DNA from: Qipengyuania citrea
GTDB lineage: Bacteria > Pseudomonadota > Alphaproteobacteria > Sphingomonadales > Sphingomonadaceae
Length of the DNA: 64,000 nucleotides
NCBI RefSeq assembly: GCF_009828015.1
Contig: NZ_WTYG01000001.1
Location: 1 to 64,000 of the forward strand
Reading direction: 5' to 3'
The notes below the pieces were generated by a model. That model saw nothing but the letters and a program-made list of their open reading frames with translations. It was not told where the DNA came from and did not search any database. The position numbers and the translations under genes are program-made. Below are positions 1-8,588 of this stretch, piece after piece. Each line of letters starts with the position of its first letter. Within the stretch, counting starts at the first letter, position 1.

Positions 1-70
1 TGACATGACCCCTAGCGTTCCTCCAGCTGGGATTAGAGTCGATCGGGTTTGTTGCGCATGGGTGCGGTTG

Positions 71-125
71 AAGCAATGAGCTGCGTGGCGGAGCCCGTCG
101 GGCGTAGCGACGCAGCTCATTGCTT
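71..125. repeat. 16-bp perfect inverted repeat at the transposase 3' end
   Basis: The arms AAGCAATGAGCTGCGT (71-86) and its exact reverse complement (110-125) flank a 23-nt GC-rich spacer. The right arm contains the OrfB stop codon (117-119 on the minus strand), so the hairpin sits exactly at the transposase end. It is probably a transcription-blocking or mRNA-stabilising hairpin belonging to the IS. There is no T tract typical of a strong intrinsic terminator. Confidence 0.8.
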
Positions 126-902
126 ATTCAGTTTGGCGACGAACGCCGCCGGGGTTGCGTAGCCAAGCGCTGAGTGTGGTCTCTCACGGTTGTAACCCTC
201 GATTCAGGCCGCGATCTCGCGCCGGACATGAGCAAGGGTGAGGAAGAGCGTCTCATTCAGCAGTTCATCGCGCATGCGGCCATTGAAGTTCTCGCAGAAG
301 CCGTTCTGCACAGACTTCCCTCGCGCGATGTAATGCCATTCCACGCTGATCTTCCGCACCATGCCAGCACCGCGTTGCTGGTCAGCTCGATACCGTTATC
401 GCTGACGATCATCCCAGGCTTGCCGCGCCCGGCGATCAGATCCGCCAGCTCGCGCACGACGCTGCGATTAGAGACCCTATGTATCCGGCACCGCTCGCAG
501 GCACTTTCTAGGCATATCATCGGCGATACTGGGCACGCGGAACCGGCGCCCAGACGCCATCTGATCATGCACAAAGTCCAGGTTCCAGCGCCGGTTCGGC
601 AGAGCCAGGATCGGAGCCGGCGCTTTGGTCCCGACAGCGCGTTTGCGACTGCGTCGCCAGCCCTTCCTCCTGATGATGCACTGGGTCTTCTTGCGGTTGA
701 CCATCACGCCCTCCCGGCGCAGCAGGATGTGCAGACGGCGATAGCCGAACCGACAACGCTGGTTGACCAGTTCGCGCAGCTTCTCACGAAGCGCGGCGTC
801 ATTCTCCGGCGTGGAACGGTAGCACATGCTCTTGCAATCAGCGCCAATGATCCGGCACGCCCGCCGCTCGCTCATCTCATGGCGGTCCTGAAGATGAACC
901 AT
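117..902 (-). pseudogene. IS3-family transposase OrfB, frameshifted
   Basis: Would encode the DDE integrase subunit. The N-terminal part (902 down to about 480) has the HTH_21-like stretch and RRWNLDFV with the first catalytic Asp. It then shifts frame to a segment with VVRELADLI and MIVSDNG (second Asp), and shifts again near 350 to HYIARGKSVQNGF and ENFNGRMRDE (catalytic Glu). A TGA at 204-206 replaces what is usually a Trp codon before IEGYNRERPHSALGY. Two frameshifts plus a nonsense codon make it non-functional. Confidence 0.85.
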
Positions 903-925
903 AGTTTCCCGCTTCCCGCCGAGCA

Positions 926-1141
926 CTAGAATTGCTTTGCCACCAAGTCCTTTGAGGCAAACCAATCGAGCATCGCATCCGCCAACAACCGCTTCAGCTT
1001 CGCGTTCTCGCTCTCAAGCGCTCACACACGTCGACACTCGGTAACCTCTAGCCCGCCATACTTCGACTTCCAAATGTAGATAGTCACTTCCGACATCCCG
1101 TGTCGATGAGCCAGGTCAGCTCGCTCCCAATCGCAGGAAAA
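926..1141 (-). pseudogene. IS3-family transposase OrfA, truncated
   Basis: The minus-strand frame reads AHRHGMSEVTIYIWKSKYGG (end of the HTH_Tnp_1 domain), then EVTECRRV, a stop at 1022-1024, and then ENAKLKRLLADAMLD (the leucine-zipper tail of OrfA), ending with TAG at 926-928. The first half of the HTH domain and the start codon are absent and the upstream frame is closed at 1142-1144. It was once the DNA-binding subunit made together with OrfB by programmed frameshifting. Now a relic. Confidence 0.8.
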
Positions 1142-1251
1142 TCAAAGGGACACGTCAGAAGCGATGCACAGTTGGCAAGAAGGCACCGCGCGTGTTGCCG
1201 GAATTGGGCCACTGCAGTGGCTGCATTCAAGCCTAAAGACGCAGTCAAGCT

Positions 1252-2637
1252 TTAGGTAACGCCGCGGCCTTTTCTCGTACATCCTGCTACTGACGTTTCC
1301 TTTACCAGCCAGATAGCGCCGAGAGCTAGCAAAGCCATCATAAATGGGGTGTGTGCTGGATAATCAGTCATACTTGCAATGAAAATGAGAGTAATGATGA
1401 TTGATCCTGCTGCGGATAGCAATCTACCAGTTTTTGCTTCGGTGAGCAACGTCCAAGCTTGAAAGCTTCGCAGACAAAGCCAGACTACCGTGGCACCGGA
1501 AAAACCGATACCGAGAAGTCCGGCCTCGAGGAATATCTGGAGCCAATCATTATGCGCCATATTTATATATTTTGGATTCAAAATGCCATCGGGTTCGCTT
1601 ATGCGGAAGGCCGCGTCGAAAGTCCCTAATCCTGTCCCAACTGGGGAGTAGCTTAACGCCATCGTCCGTACGACGGGCCAAATCTGCCAACGTAGATCTG
1701 CCTCGTGGGCCGCTGCTGTTACCCGATCAATTGAGAAAGCACGGTCGAGGCCCACGCTCAACCAAATGGTGCCAATCAAAACCGCGATTCCGAGGGTAAA
1801 GATCGCTCCAGCAAACCCGCGCGGAATGACCATGGATCGTGGCGATACGTACTTCCGGAGCATAAAAAAAGTTAATGCAATCGCCAAAAGTCCCAATATT
1901 AAACCACTGCGCGATCCTGTCGCAAGAATCAATAATATAAAGATCAAAATGACGGCAAACGCCACTGCGGCCTTCCAAGGTCGTGTCTCCTCGCAAAAAG
2001 CCCATGCAAGCGCAAGAACGCAGCCGATTGCCAATGACAAGGCGAAGTGGTTGCGGTTCGCTAGATTGCCAGCCACCGCGCTGGGCACTGTGTTGATCAG
2101 CGCGTTATCGAAATGTATGCCCGAGAACTGCAGCACACCGAGCACAGCGCCAGCAGCCACCAATCCGAGAATAAAGATCGCAATGCGCCAGTGCTGCTCA
2201 CGCGTCAGGTTGGCTGCTAGCATCAGGACCACCGCTGGAACGATCAGGGAGCCCAATGCATTGGTCGTACCGCTCGGCGAAATCGAAATTGGTCGCCAAG
2301 GTTGTTCATTTCCTGTCAGAATTCCCGCTTCGGTAAAGATCGCGCGACCGGGCAGCTGGCTCCAGATCGTCGGCGGCAGCGGAACGAGTTGCAGGGCTAC
2401 GAGCAGCGCGGCGGCGCCCAGAATGATCGCCGGCTCTTTGACCGCTCGCCAGTCAACCCTTGGCAGCGCGAGGATCGCCACCATGATAATGGACCAGGCG
2501 GAAAAACGGATGAACGGCTGGCCGAGAACATCGGCGCGAGAAGCGCCGCCAGCTGCCCATAGGATCGCAAGAAAGGCAATTAGCAACCAAAAGGACAGAT
2601 TCGATGGACGATCGGGGACGGCAGAATGACGAGACAT
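1252..2637 (-). CDS. O-antigen ligase/polymerase family membrane protein
   Basis: A 461-residue multispanning membrane protein (about 10-12 hydrophobic segments) with the Wzy_C / O-antigen ligase signature: ANRNHFALSL mid-protein, GSRSG after it, and HNDWLQIFLEAGLLG near residue 360. Members join O-antigen to lipid A or polymerise exopolysaccharide repeats in the periplasm; which applies here cannot be told. I chose the ATG at 2637; a TTG at 2655 in the same frame would add six residues. No glycan genes lie beside it. It is clearly AT-richer than the genes from 3638 on and sits next to a dead IS, suggesting acquisition by transfer or an island remnant. Confidence 0.8.
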   Translation of the reverse strand: MSRHSAVPDRPSNLSFWLLIAFLAILWAAGGASRADVLGQPFIRFSAWSIIMVAILALPRVDWRAVKEPAIILGAAALLVALQLVPLPPTIWSQLPGRAIFTEAGILTGNEQPWRPISISPSGTTNALGSLIVPAVVLMLAANLTREQHWRIAIFILGLVAAGAVLGVLQFSGIHFDNALINTVPSAVAGNLANRNHFALSLAIGCVLALAWAFCEETRPWKAAVAFAVILIFILLILATGSRSGLILGLLAIALTFFMLRKYVSPRSMVIPRGFAGAIFTLGIAVLIGTIWLSVGLDRAFSIDRVTAAAHEADLRWQIWPVVRTMALSYSPVGTGLGTFDAAFRISEPDGILNPKYINMAHNDWLQIFLEAGLLGIGFSGATVVWLCLRSFQAWTLLTEAKTGRLLSAAGSIIITLIFIASMTDYPAHTPFMMALLALGAIWLVKETSVAGCTRKGRGVT

Positions 2638-3637
2638 GCGCAGCCGAATAGCCAATTCCCATCTCCGAGCAAACCGAATAGCTCAAGCCGACAGCGTTAT
2701 TCGAGGTCTGCGAGGTCGGGGCCATCAGCGCGAACGCATCTCGGGTCCAGCGCGGTAGTCGTTCGCACTCCAACGAAATTCTCGCGCATCGCGATCAGAT
2801 CATCGCATTTCATTTCATTTGCTCGAGCAGTCTGCGGACGCGGTCCGGCGAGTAATTACCGTAGGTAGGGCCGGGCCCATCCGACTTCGCGGACAGACAC
2901 ATCGACTCGTTGCTTGGCGAAAACCATCCGTGCCCCCGCGTTTGGCGACCATATCGAGAACTTGCGCTAGCCTATGGCCGACATCTGCGGACAACGGAGA
3001 GATGGCCTGATACGCTTTGGGGTTCACCAAAGCCAACGTCATTTGATCTCAGTTATCTGGACGCAACCAAATGACTCATTACGATCGCAACTTCCTCTTC
3101 CAAACCGGTGCGAAAGATCGCTTGGAAATTGGCCACCATGACCCTGCCTCTGGAGGCTCTTTGACCCTCGACCCTCGCAATCTTATCCCAGCGGCGAGGC
3201 GCCGCGCCGGGCAGCGCACATTGGGAGGATCGACGGTATGGAGCGAAAGAGTTAGTGCCCCGCTATTACAGTTGGTTGCGCGTAAGCGACCGCAGAAAGG
3301 TGCCGAGCGCCTTTTCCAATCAGATAAGGCTGCCTACGCATAGTTTGAAGCCCTACACCCGTGAGCCATGTGCAAGACGCCCGATCGGCCCTTTACTGAA
3401 CGCTATGTGTACCAGTAAGGGGTAGAAATACGACATAACCGCCTCCTACGTGACAGCTTTCAGCAAATAATGGATTAACGGGGCGAGTAAAATTAAAAGG
3501 CCAGACCTATACTATTCATCAACGACCCAATAAATTTACATTATATCTATCATGTCTCCGGCGAGACCGTGATTTTCGTTATAACGAGTAACGATGATCC
3601 TTCGCGTTATCCACTTTCGTCAGCGAATTCTCAGCTA
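2638..3637. other. 1-kb stretch without a recognisable gene
   Basis: Between the ligase-like gene and the TPR/SPOR gene no open frame shows a recognisable product. Short open frames exist (for example 2815-3042 minus and 3071-3343 plus), but they lack a clear ribosome-binding site and have shadow-like composition. From about 3400 to 3600 the DNA becomes AT-rich and contains the 10-bp palindrome CGTTATAACG at 3577-3586. It may be degraded island DNA or a long untranslated or regulatory region. Confidence 0.6.
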
Positions 3638-5320
3638 TCACAGCGGTTCGACCGCTTCGCCCTCGGCGCTGGTGAAAGGGAAGGAGTCGACGCCTATCTT
3701 CTTCAGTTCGTTGACCATTTCCCGAGCCTCGGCGGCGCTGTCGTAGGGGCCGGACAGCAGGCGGTTGGCTTCGACCCACGGGGTCACGAAGGGTCCGGTG
3801 CCGTCGAGCTTGCCCTCGGCGCTGCGGGTTATGCGGCGCCAGTCGAACTTGAGTGCGGCGCGGTCCTTGCCGGTGGCCACCTGAACCCAGTGGCGCGCGG
3901 GATGCGCGGGGGGCGGTGGCGGCTTGGGCCTGACCTTTTCGCGCGGGATGGCGATGCGCGTGATGTCGACCGCGCCGGTGGCAGACGGAGGCGGAGCCGG
4001 CGGCGCGAGCGTGAAGCCGTCGAAGGCATCCTCGAGCGATCTGCCCGCCGCTGCGCCCGCGCTGGCGGTGCCCGAAGCCGGTGACGCTGAGGCGGTTGCC
4101 GTGTCCACCGGCTGCGCGGATGCCGACGGATCGACGCGCGCGATGACAGTGGGCTCGGGCCGGTCGGATCGTGCGGGTACGGGGTCGTCCGGCACGGCAG
4201 CGACTATCCGGGGGCCTGCTGGCGGGTCGGCCGGCTCCGGCGCGGCCGCCTCCCGTGCGGGAGGCGCTGCGAGCGACGGCGCGGGCGTCCCTGGGGCCGG
4301 AACAGGGTTCGATGTCGGGGCCGGGGTCGCGGCGGACGCTTCTGCAGGAGCGGCGACGTCCGTGTCCTGCGGCAGCCGATCGGCCGGCTCGGGAGGCATA
4401 CTGCCCGCACCCGGTCGCGCCGGTTGACCGCGTGCCGGAGCCGGAGTTTCGGCCCCTGCACTTGCAGGAGTACCCGGTGCCTGCGGCGCAGCCGCCGTCG
4501 CCGCCTGGGCCAGCTGCGCCGGGCGGGGTGCATAGGCGGCGATCGCCGCTTCGTCGGTGCCGATGCTGGAGGTGCGCGGAAACACGCCGAGATTGCCCGC
4601 GGCGGCCTGCTGCGCGCGGGTCAGGCGGGGCATGTAATCGAGATAGGCAGCCATCCGCGCGCCAAGCCCTGCAGGCAGCACGGTGTTGGCAATATCCTTC
4701 GCCTCTTCCGCATTGCCGAGCACCGCAAGGCCGAAAGCGCGCGTGCGGAACGCGGGGACATCGCCGTCGCGAAGCAGCGGCAAAAGCGTGGCTTCGAACG
4801 CTTCACGGTCGCCCGAGATCGCCTGGCTGAGCGCCAGCCGCCGCACTGTTTCCGCGCCCGCACCATTGTCCAGTGCCAGACGGTAAAGCTGCTGCGCGCT
4901 GGCCGCATCGCCGACGAGATCGAAGGCCAGGCCGCGATCCTGCGCCATCCGCGTATCGGGCACCCCTGCCCGCTCGGCCTCGGCAAACAGGCGCAGCGCT
5001 TCGATCGGGCGGTGCGAGCGCGTATAGGCGCGCGCCAGACCGACGCTGGTGCGCGGATTGCCGGGCGACAATTCGTTCGCACGGCCGAAAAAGCCGATCG
5101 CCGCATCGATGTCGTCGAGTTCAAGCGCGGCTTCGCCAGCGTCGAGCAGCGCGGTCACGTCCTGCGAGTTGCGCGCCAGCCGCGACAGCGCATCGCTCAG
5201 CTTTTGCTCCCCCGCACCCGGCAGGGGCTGCACGATCTCGCGCTGGGCCGACGCAGGTGCGCCCTGCACCGCCATGGCAAGCAGTACAGTGGCAGCAGCA
5301 AGACGCCGGGTCGAAATCAT
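3638..5320 (-). CDS. Secreted TPR-repeat protein with C-terminal SPOR domain
   Basis: 560 residues. An N-terminal signal peptide (RRLAAATVLLAMAVQGAPASA) is followed by TPR-like helices over roughly residues 30-230, an Ala/Pro-rich low-complexity linker (about 260-470) and a C-terminal SPOR domain beginning near HWVQVATGKD. SPOR domains bind peptidoglycan glycan strands stripped of stem peptides at the division septum. The gene follows ftsZ by 47 bp on the same strand, so it is the last gene of the division cluster; a septal periplasmic role is inferred from domain and position. ATG start at 5320 with AAAGGAT upstream. Exact function unknown. Confidence 0.85.
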   Translation of the reverse strand: MISTRRLAAATVLLAMAVQGAPASAQREIVQPLPGAGEQKLSDALSRLARNSQDVTALLDAGEAALELDDIDAAIGFFGRANELSPGNPRTSVGLARAYTRSHRPIEALRLFAEAERAGVPDTRMAQDRGLAFDLVGDAASAQQLYRLALDNGAGAETVRRLALSQAISGDREAFEATLLPLLRDGDVPAFRTRAFGLAVLGNAEEAKDIANTVLPAGLGARMAAYLDYMPRLTRAQQAAAGNLGVFPRTSSIGTDEAAIAAYAPRPAQLAQAATAAAPQAPGTPASAGAETPAPARGQPARPGAGSMPPEPADRLPQDTDVAAPAEASAATPAPTSNPVPAPGTPAPSLAAPPAREAAAPEPADPPAGPRIVAAVPDDPVPARSDRPEPTVIARVDPSASAQPVDTATASASPASGTASAGAAAGRSLEDAFDGFTLAPPAPPPSATGAVDITRIAIPREKVRPKPPPPPAHPARHWVQVATGKDRAALKFDWRRITRSAEGKLDGTGPFVTPWVEANRLLSGPYDSAAEAREMVNELKKIGVDSFPFTSAEGEAVEPL

Positions 5321-5333
5321 GTCCTATCCTTTG

Positions 5334-5357
5334 CAGCGCGGGCGTTAACCCGCGCTG
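5334..5357. other. Hairpin between ftsZ and the TPR/SPOR gene
   Basis: The perfect 9-bp inverted repeat CAGCGCGGG / CCCGCGCTG with a 6-nt loop lies just after the ftsZ stop codon and just before the ribosome-binding site of the next gene. There is no T run on the minus strand. It could partly attenuate transcription or protect the ftsZ mRNA 3' end, giving different levels of FtsZ and the downstream protein. Confidence 0.5.
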
Positions 5358-5367
5358 AAACGGCCGC

Positions 5368-7167
5368 TTACTGGTTGTTCTGGCGTCCGAGGAAACGCGG
5401 GATGTTCAACCCGCCGCCATTGCCGCTGTCGGCATCGTCGTCCTCGTCTTCCTCTTCGCTGGTGCTGGCACCGCGCGAGAGATTGGCCATGCGCTCGAAC
5501 AGCGTGTTCCCGGGCAGCGATCCCGACCCTGCGCTCGCGCCGCTGGCGGGAGCACTCGGCGCGGCCGGTGCCGGGCTGTCACCCGGCACGATCGGCTGGC
5601 GGCGGACCGGCTTGCTCGCCAGCGGGCTGGCGCCCTGATCGTCGCCCAGTTCGAATTCGTCCTGCGACGCAGACGGCTCGCGCATGTCGCCCGACAGGTC
5701 GAGCGGAGCGCGGCCAGCGGACTCACCCGCCTGGCCCTGCTCAGCGTCCGAACCATGTCCGCCTGCAGCGGGCGCGCCGGTGTCATCGTCGCTGTCGAAA
5801 CGTTCGGTCTGTTCGTTGCGCAGCCCGGCCAGCGGGTCGACGATATCGTCGACGTCGTCATAGCCATCTTCGTCGCGCTCCGCCGAGGAACCAGACGTCG
5901 CGGGCGACAGCCCGAACGGGCGCGGCGCGTCGTCCTCTTCGGCTTCGTCGGTCAGGTCGAGCGCATCGGCATCGTCCGCATCGGCATGCGGAGACGCCTG
6001 CGACGGTGCCGGCGACTGCGATTGCGAGGCCCGGTCGAAACCGCGCGGTGCCTCCGGTTCGGGATCGGCGGAAAGACCTTCGTTGAGTTCGAACGGCTCG
6101 TCTTCGGCTTCGCTTTCGCTTGGCAGGTCGAGCACCGGACGCCGCGGCGCGCTGCTTTCGCGCGGCGCGAAGCTGCTCATGGGGGCAGCGGCAACCGAAC
6201 CGTCGGGCTCGATGCCGGTGGCGACGACCGACACACGGATCTTGCCCTCGAGATCGGGATTGAACGCCGAACCCCAGATGATGTTGGCGTCTTCGTCGAC
6301 CAGTTCGCGAATATGGTTGGCCGCCTCGTCGACTTCGAGCAGCTTCATGTCCTCGCCGCCGATGATCGAGATGATGACGCCCTTGGCCCCGGCCATGCTC
6401 ACGCCGTCGAGCAGCGGGTTGGCGATCGCGTGCTCGGCGGCTTCGAGCGCGCGGTTGTCGCCCTCGCCTTCGCCGGTGCCCATCATCGCCTTGCCCATCT
6501 CGCTCATCACCGAACGCACGTCGGCGAAGTCGAGATTGATCAGGCCTGGCATGACCATCAGGTCGGTGATCGAGCGCACGCCCTGCTGCAGCACTTCGTC
6601 GGCGAGCTGGAACGCTTCTTTGAAGGTGGTTTCCGCCTTGGCGACCAGGAACAGGTTTTGGTTGGGAATGACGATCAGCGTGTCGACATGCTTCTGCAGC
6701 TCGTCGATGCCCGCTTCGGCCGCGCGCATGCGGCGCGTTCCTTCGAACAGGAACGGCTTGGTCACCACGCCCACCGTGAGCACGCCGCGCTTGCGCGCGG
6801 CCTCGGCGATGACCGGGGCCGCACCGGTGCCGGTGCCGCCGCCCATGCCCGCCGCGATGAACACCATGTTCACCCCGTCGAGCGCGTCCTCAATATCCTG
6901 CACGGTTTCCTCGGCCGCGGCCTTGCCCACTTCGGGGCGGGCGCCTGCGCCGAGCCCGCCGGTGATATCCGGACCGAGCTGGATGCGCTTTTCGGAAGGG
7001 GAAGTGCTGAGCGCCTGCGCATCGGTGTTGGCGACGATGAAATCGACGCCTTCGATCTTCGCTTCCATCATGTTGGCGATGGCGTTGCCGCCCGCACCGC
7101 CGACGCCGACGACCATGATCTTGGGACGAAGATCGTCGTCCGATGCCGGTCCGATATTGATACTCAT
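5368..7167 (-). CDS. ftsZ: Cell division protein FtsZ
   Basis: Tubulin-like GTPase that polymerises into the cytokinetic Z ring. 599 residues from the ATG at 7167, which has AGGGGACTC as ribosome-binding site; a longer frame to 7227 has no support. The GTP-binding tubulin signature GGGTGTG is at about 109-115 and the catalytic T7 loop NLDFAD at about 211-216. The globular core ends near 320 and is followed by an unusually long (about 265 residues) acidic Ala/Asp/Glu/Pro linker. The C-terminal peptide IPRFLGRQ at the extreme end is the FtsA-binding tail. Last classical gene of the dcw operon; the 134-bp gap upstream suggests its own promoter. Confidence 0.98.
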   Translation of the reverse strand: MSINIGPASDDDLRPKIMVVGVGGAGGNAIANMMEAKIEGVDFIVANTDAQALSTSPSEKRIQLGPDITGGLGAGARPEVGKAAAEETVQDIEDALDGVNMVFIAAGMGGGTGTGAAPVIAEAARKRGVLTVGVVTKPFLFEGTRRMRAAEAGIDELQKHVDTLIVIPNQNLFLVAKAETTFKEAFQLADEVLQQGVRSITDLMVMPGLINLDFADVRSVMSEMGKAMMGTGEGEGDNRALEAAEHAIANPLLDGVSMAGAKGVIISIIGGEDMKLLEVDEAANHIRELVDEDANIIWGSAFNPDLEGKIRVSVVATGIEPDGSVAAAPMSSFAPRESSAPRRPVLDLPSESEAEDEPFELNEGLSADPEPEAPRGFDRASQSQSPAPSQASPHADADDADALDLTDEAEEDDAPRPFGLSPATSGSSAERDEDGYDDVDDIVDPLAGLRNEQTERFDSDDDTGAPAAGGHGSDAEQGQAGESAGRAPLDLSGDMREPSASQDEFELGDDQGASPLASKPVRRQPIVPGDSPAPAAPSAPASGASAGSGSLPGNTLFERMANLSRGASTSEEEDEDDDADSGNGGGLNIPRFLGRQNNQ

Positions 7168-7301
7168 CAAGAGTCCCCTGGGTATTCGAAAGTCACGTGC
7201 TGGCTTTATGTCACAACACTGGCACAAAGCGAATCGCAGATCGAAGCCGCGCCAGCCTTATCCACAAGGCCTAAAGGCGGAATCCGGCTCCGCATCAAGC
7301 C
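7168..7301 (-). promoter_or_regulatory. ftsZ upstream region with DnaA box and GANTC sites
   Basis: The only sizeable gap inside the otherwise packed division cluster. It holds a consensus DnaA box TTATCCACA at 7258-7266 (plus strand) and three GANTC motifs, the CcrM methylation site: 7280-7284, 7231-7235 and 7171-7175, the last overlapping the ftsZ ribosome-binding site. In Caulobacter ftsZ is controlled by DnaA, CtrA and GcrA/CcrM. The sites suggest comparable cell-cycle control here, which is inference. No clear -35/-10 pair could be assigned. Confidence 0.55.
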
Positions 7302-8588
7302 TCAGAAGTACTCACGCACCGCTTGAAAAACACGGTTGACCAGACCCATGCCCCGATAACGCTTGGTCGGCTGGTAGCGCGGCCCGACCGAACGGATATC
7401 GACGGGATCGTCGGCGGCGTAGAGGCACAGCCCCGCGAGCGTGGCAAAACCCGGCGTCGCGTGCGCTTCGGGGAGGCCCTGCAGGACGGGCGGCTTGCCG
7501 ATCCGCACCGGCCGGCCAAGCGCGCCCTGCATGAATTCGGCGACCCCGTGCAGTTCGGCCCCGCCGCCGGTCAGCACGACCTGCCCGCCCTGCGCGCCGG
7601 TGAAGCCCATGCTCTTGAGCGCCTTGCCGATCTCGGCGGTGGCGATGCCCAGCCGGTCGGTGACGATCGCCACCAGTTCGGCGCGCGCGATGCGATTGTG
7701 TTCGTCCGCCCCGCGCGCCAGCGGTCCGCCCGGTTCTTCGCCCGGGCCATTGACCGGGATCATCTCGCGGTGGTCGGTCGGTGTGGCGATCGCCGAGCCC
7801 GAAACGCATTTGAGCCGTTCGGCCTGGCTGCGGCGAATGCCGAGCGAGGACGCGATGGCATCGGTGATGTCGTTCGACCCGATGGGGATCGACTTGAGCC
7901 CCAGCAGCATGCCCGCCGCATGCACCGAGACATTGGTGACCTGCGCGCCGATTTCGACCAGCGCGACGCCGAGGTCGCGTTCTTCGCCGGTCAGGCACGC
8001 ATGCGCGGCGGCCAGCGGACTTGCGACGACGCCTTCGACATCGAGATGCGCGGTCTGCACCGCCTCGATCAGATTGCGCACCGGCGCGCCTTCGGCCAGC
8101 GTCACATGGACGTCGACGCCCAGCGCCTCGGCGTGCAGCCCCTTGGGATTGGCGACGCCGTGCGCACCGTCGAGCGTGTAATGCGCCGGCTGCGCATGCA
8201 GCACCATCCGCCCGTCGGGGTGCAGATGATCGCGCGCGGCGTAGAGGAGGTGTTCGATATCGTCCTCTTCGATCCGGCGTCCGCCGATGGCGATCTCGAC
8301 GCTGGAAATCCTGCTCGACAGCCCGGCGCCCGCGCAGCCGATCCACACGCTCTGGATCGAGGTGTTGGCGTTGGCCTCGGCCTTTTCCACCGCGGTGCGG
8401 ATGGCGTGGCTCGCCGTGCGCATGTCGGTGACATAGCCGCGCTTGATCCCGTCGCTCGCCCGGTGGCTCGAACCCAGCACGATCATGGCTCCGTCTTCGG
8501 CCTGCCCCATGATCATCGCGGAAACGCGGAAGGACCCGATATTCACCGCGCCGAAGACGCGGGTGATGCGGGGCTGCTGGGTCGCCAT
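7302..8588 (-). CDS. ftsA: Cell division protein FtsA
   Basis: Actin-like ATPase that tethers FtsZ filaments to the inner membrane and recruits late division proteins. 428 residues, the usual length. The N-terminal phosphate-1 region (GAVNIGSFRVSAMI) and the SHS2/1C subdomain are recognisable, with phosphate-2-type glycine runs later (VLTGGGAELHG). The protein ends in the amphipathic membrane-targeting helix VNRVFQAVREYF. The start ATG shares one base with the ftsQ stop (TGATG), so translation is coupled to ftsQ. Confidence 0.97.
   Translation of the reverse strand: MATQQPRITRVFGAVNIGSFRVSAMIMGQAEDGAMIVLGSSHRASDGIKRGYVTDMRTASHAIRTAVEKAEANANTSIQSVWIGCAGAGLSSRISSVEIAIGGRRIEEDDIEHLLYAARDHLHPDGRMVLHAQPAHYTLDGAHGVANPKGLHAEALGVDVHVTLAEGAPVRNLIEAVQTAHLDVEGVVASPLAAAHACLTGEERDLGVALVEIGAQVTNVSVHAAGMLLGLKSIPIGSNDITDAIASSLGIRRSQAERLKCVSGSAIATPTDHREMIPVNGPGEEPGGPLARGADEHNRIARAELVAIVTDRLGIATAEIGKALKSMGFTGAQGGQVVLTGGGAELHGVAEFMQGALGRPVRIGKPPVLQGLPEAHATPGFATLAGLCLYAADDPVDIRSVGPRYQPTKRYRGMGLVNRVFQAVREYF

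Larger units (their letters stand above)
1..1141 (-). mobile_element. IS3-family insertion sequence remnant
   Basis: Decayed IS3-type element whose transposase reads on the minus strand. The left edge begins TGACATGACCCC, which looks like the TG-starting terminus of IS3 elements, but the window begins here so the true end cannot be confirmed. On the minus strand there is an OrfA C-terminal part and an OrfB with the DDE integrase core, broken over three frames with an internal stop. The OrfA start is missing: the open frame closes at a stop at 1142-1144, so the 5' end of the element has been lost. No target-site duplication can be paired. The element is dead unless rescued by another copy. Confidence 0.85.

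Noticed and set aside
2815-3042. Minus-strand 75-residue open frame in the gene-free kilobase
   Set aside because: No ribosome-binding site, no recognisable motif and no conserved neighbours; likely chance.
3071-3343. Plus-strand 90-residue open frame in the gene-free kilobase
   Set aside because: Composition looks random and no domain or start signal supports translation.
3608-3616. DnaA-box-like TTATCCACT downstream of the TPR/SPOR gene
   Set aside because: Only 8 of 9 matches and no second box or origin-like features; probably chance.
5755-7326. 523-residue plus-strand frame antisense to ftsZ
   Set aside because: It is a shadow of the GC-rich ftsZ codons on the opposite strand, His/Arg/Gly-biased and without a family signature.
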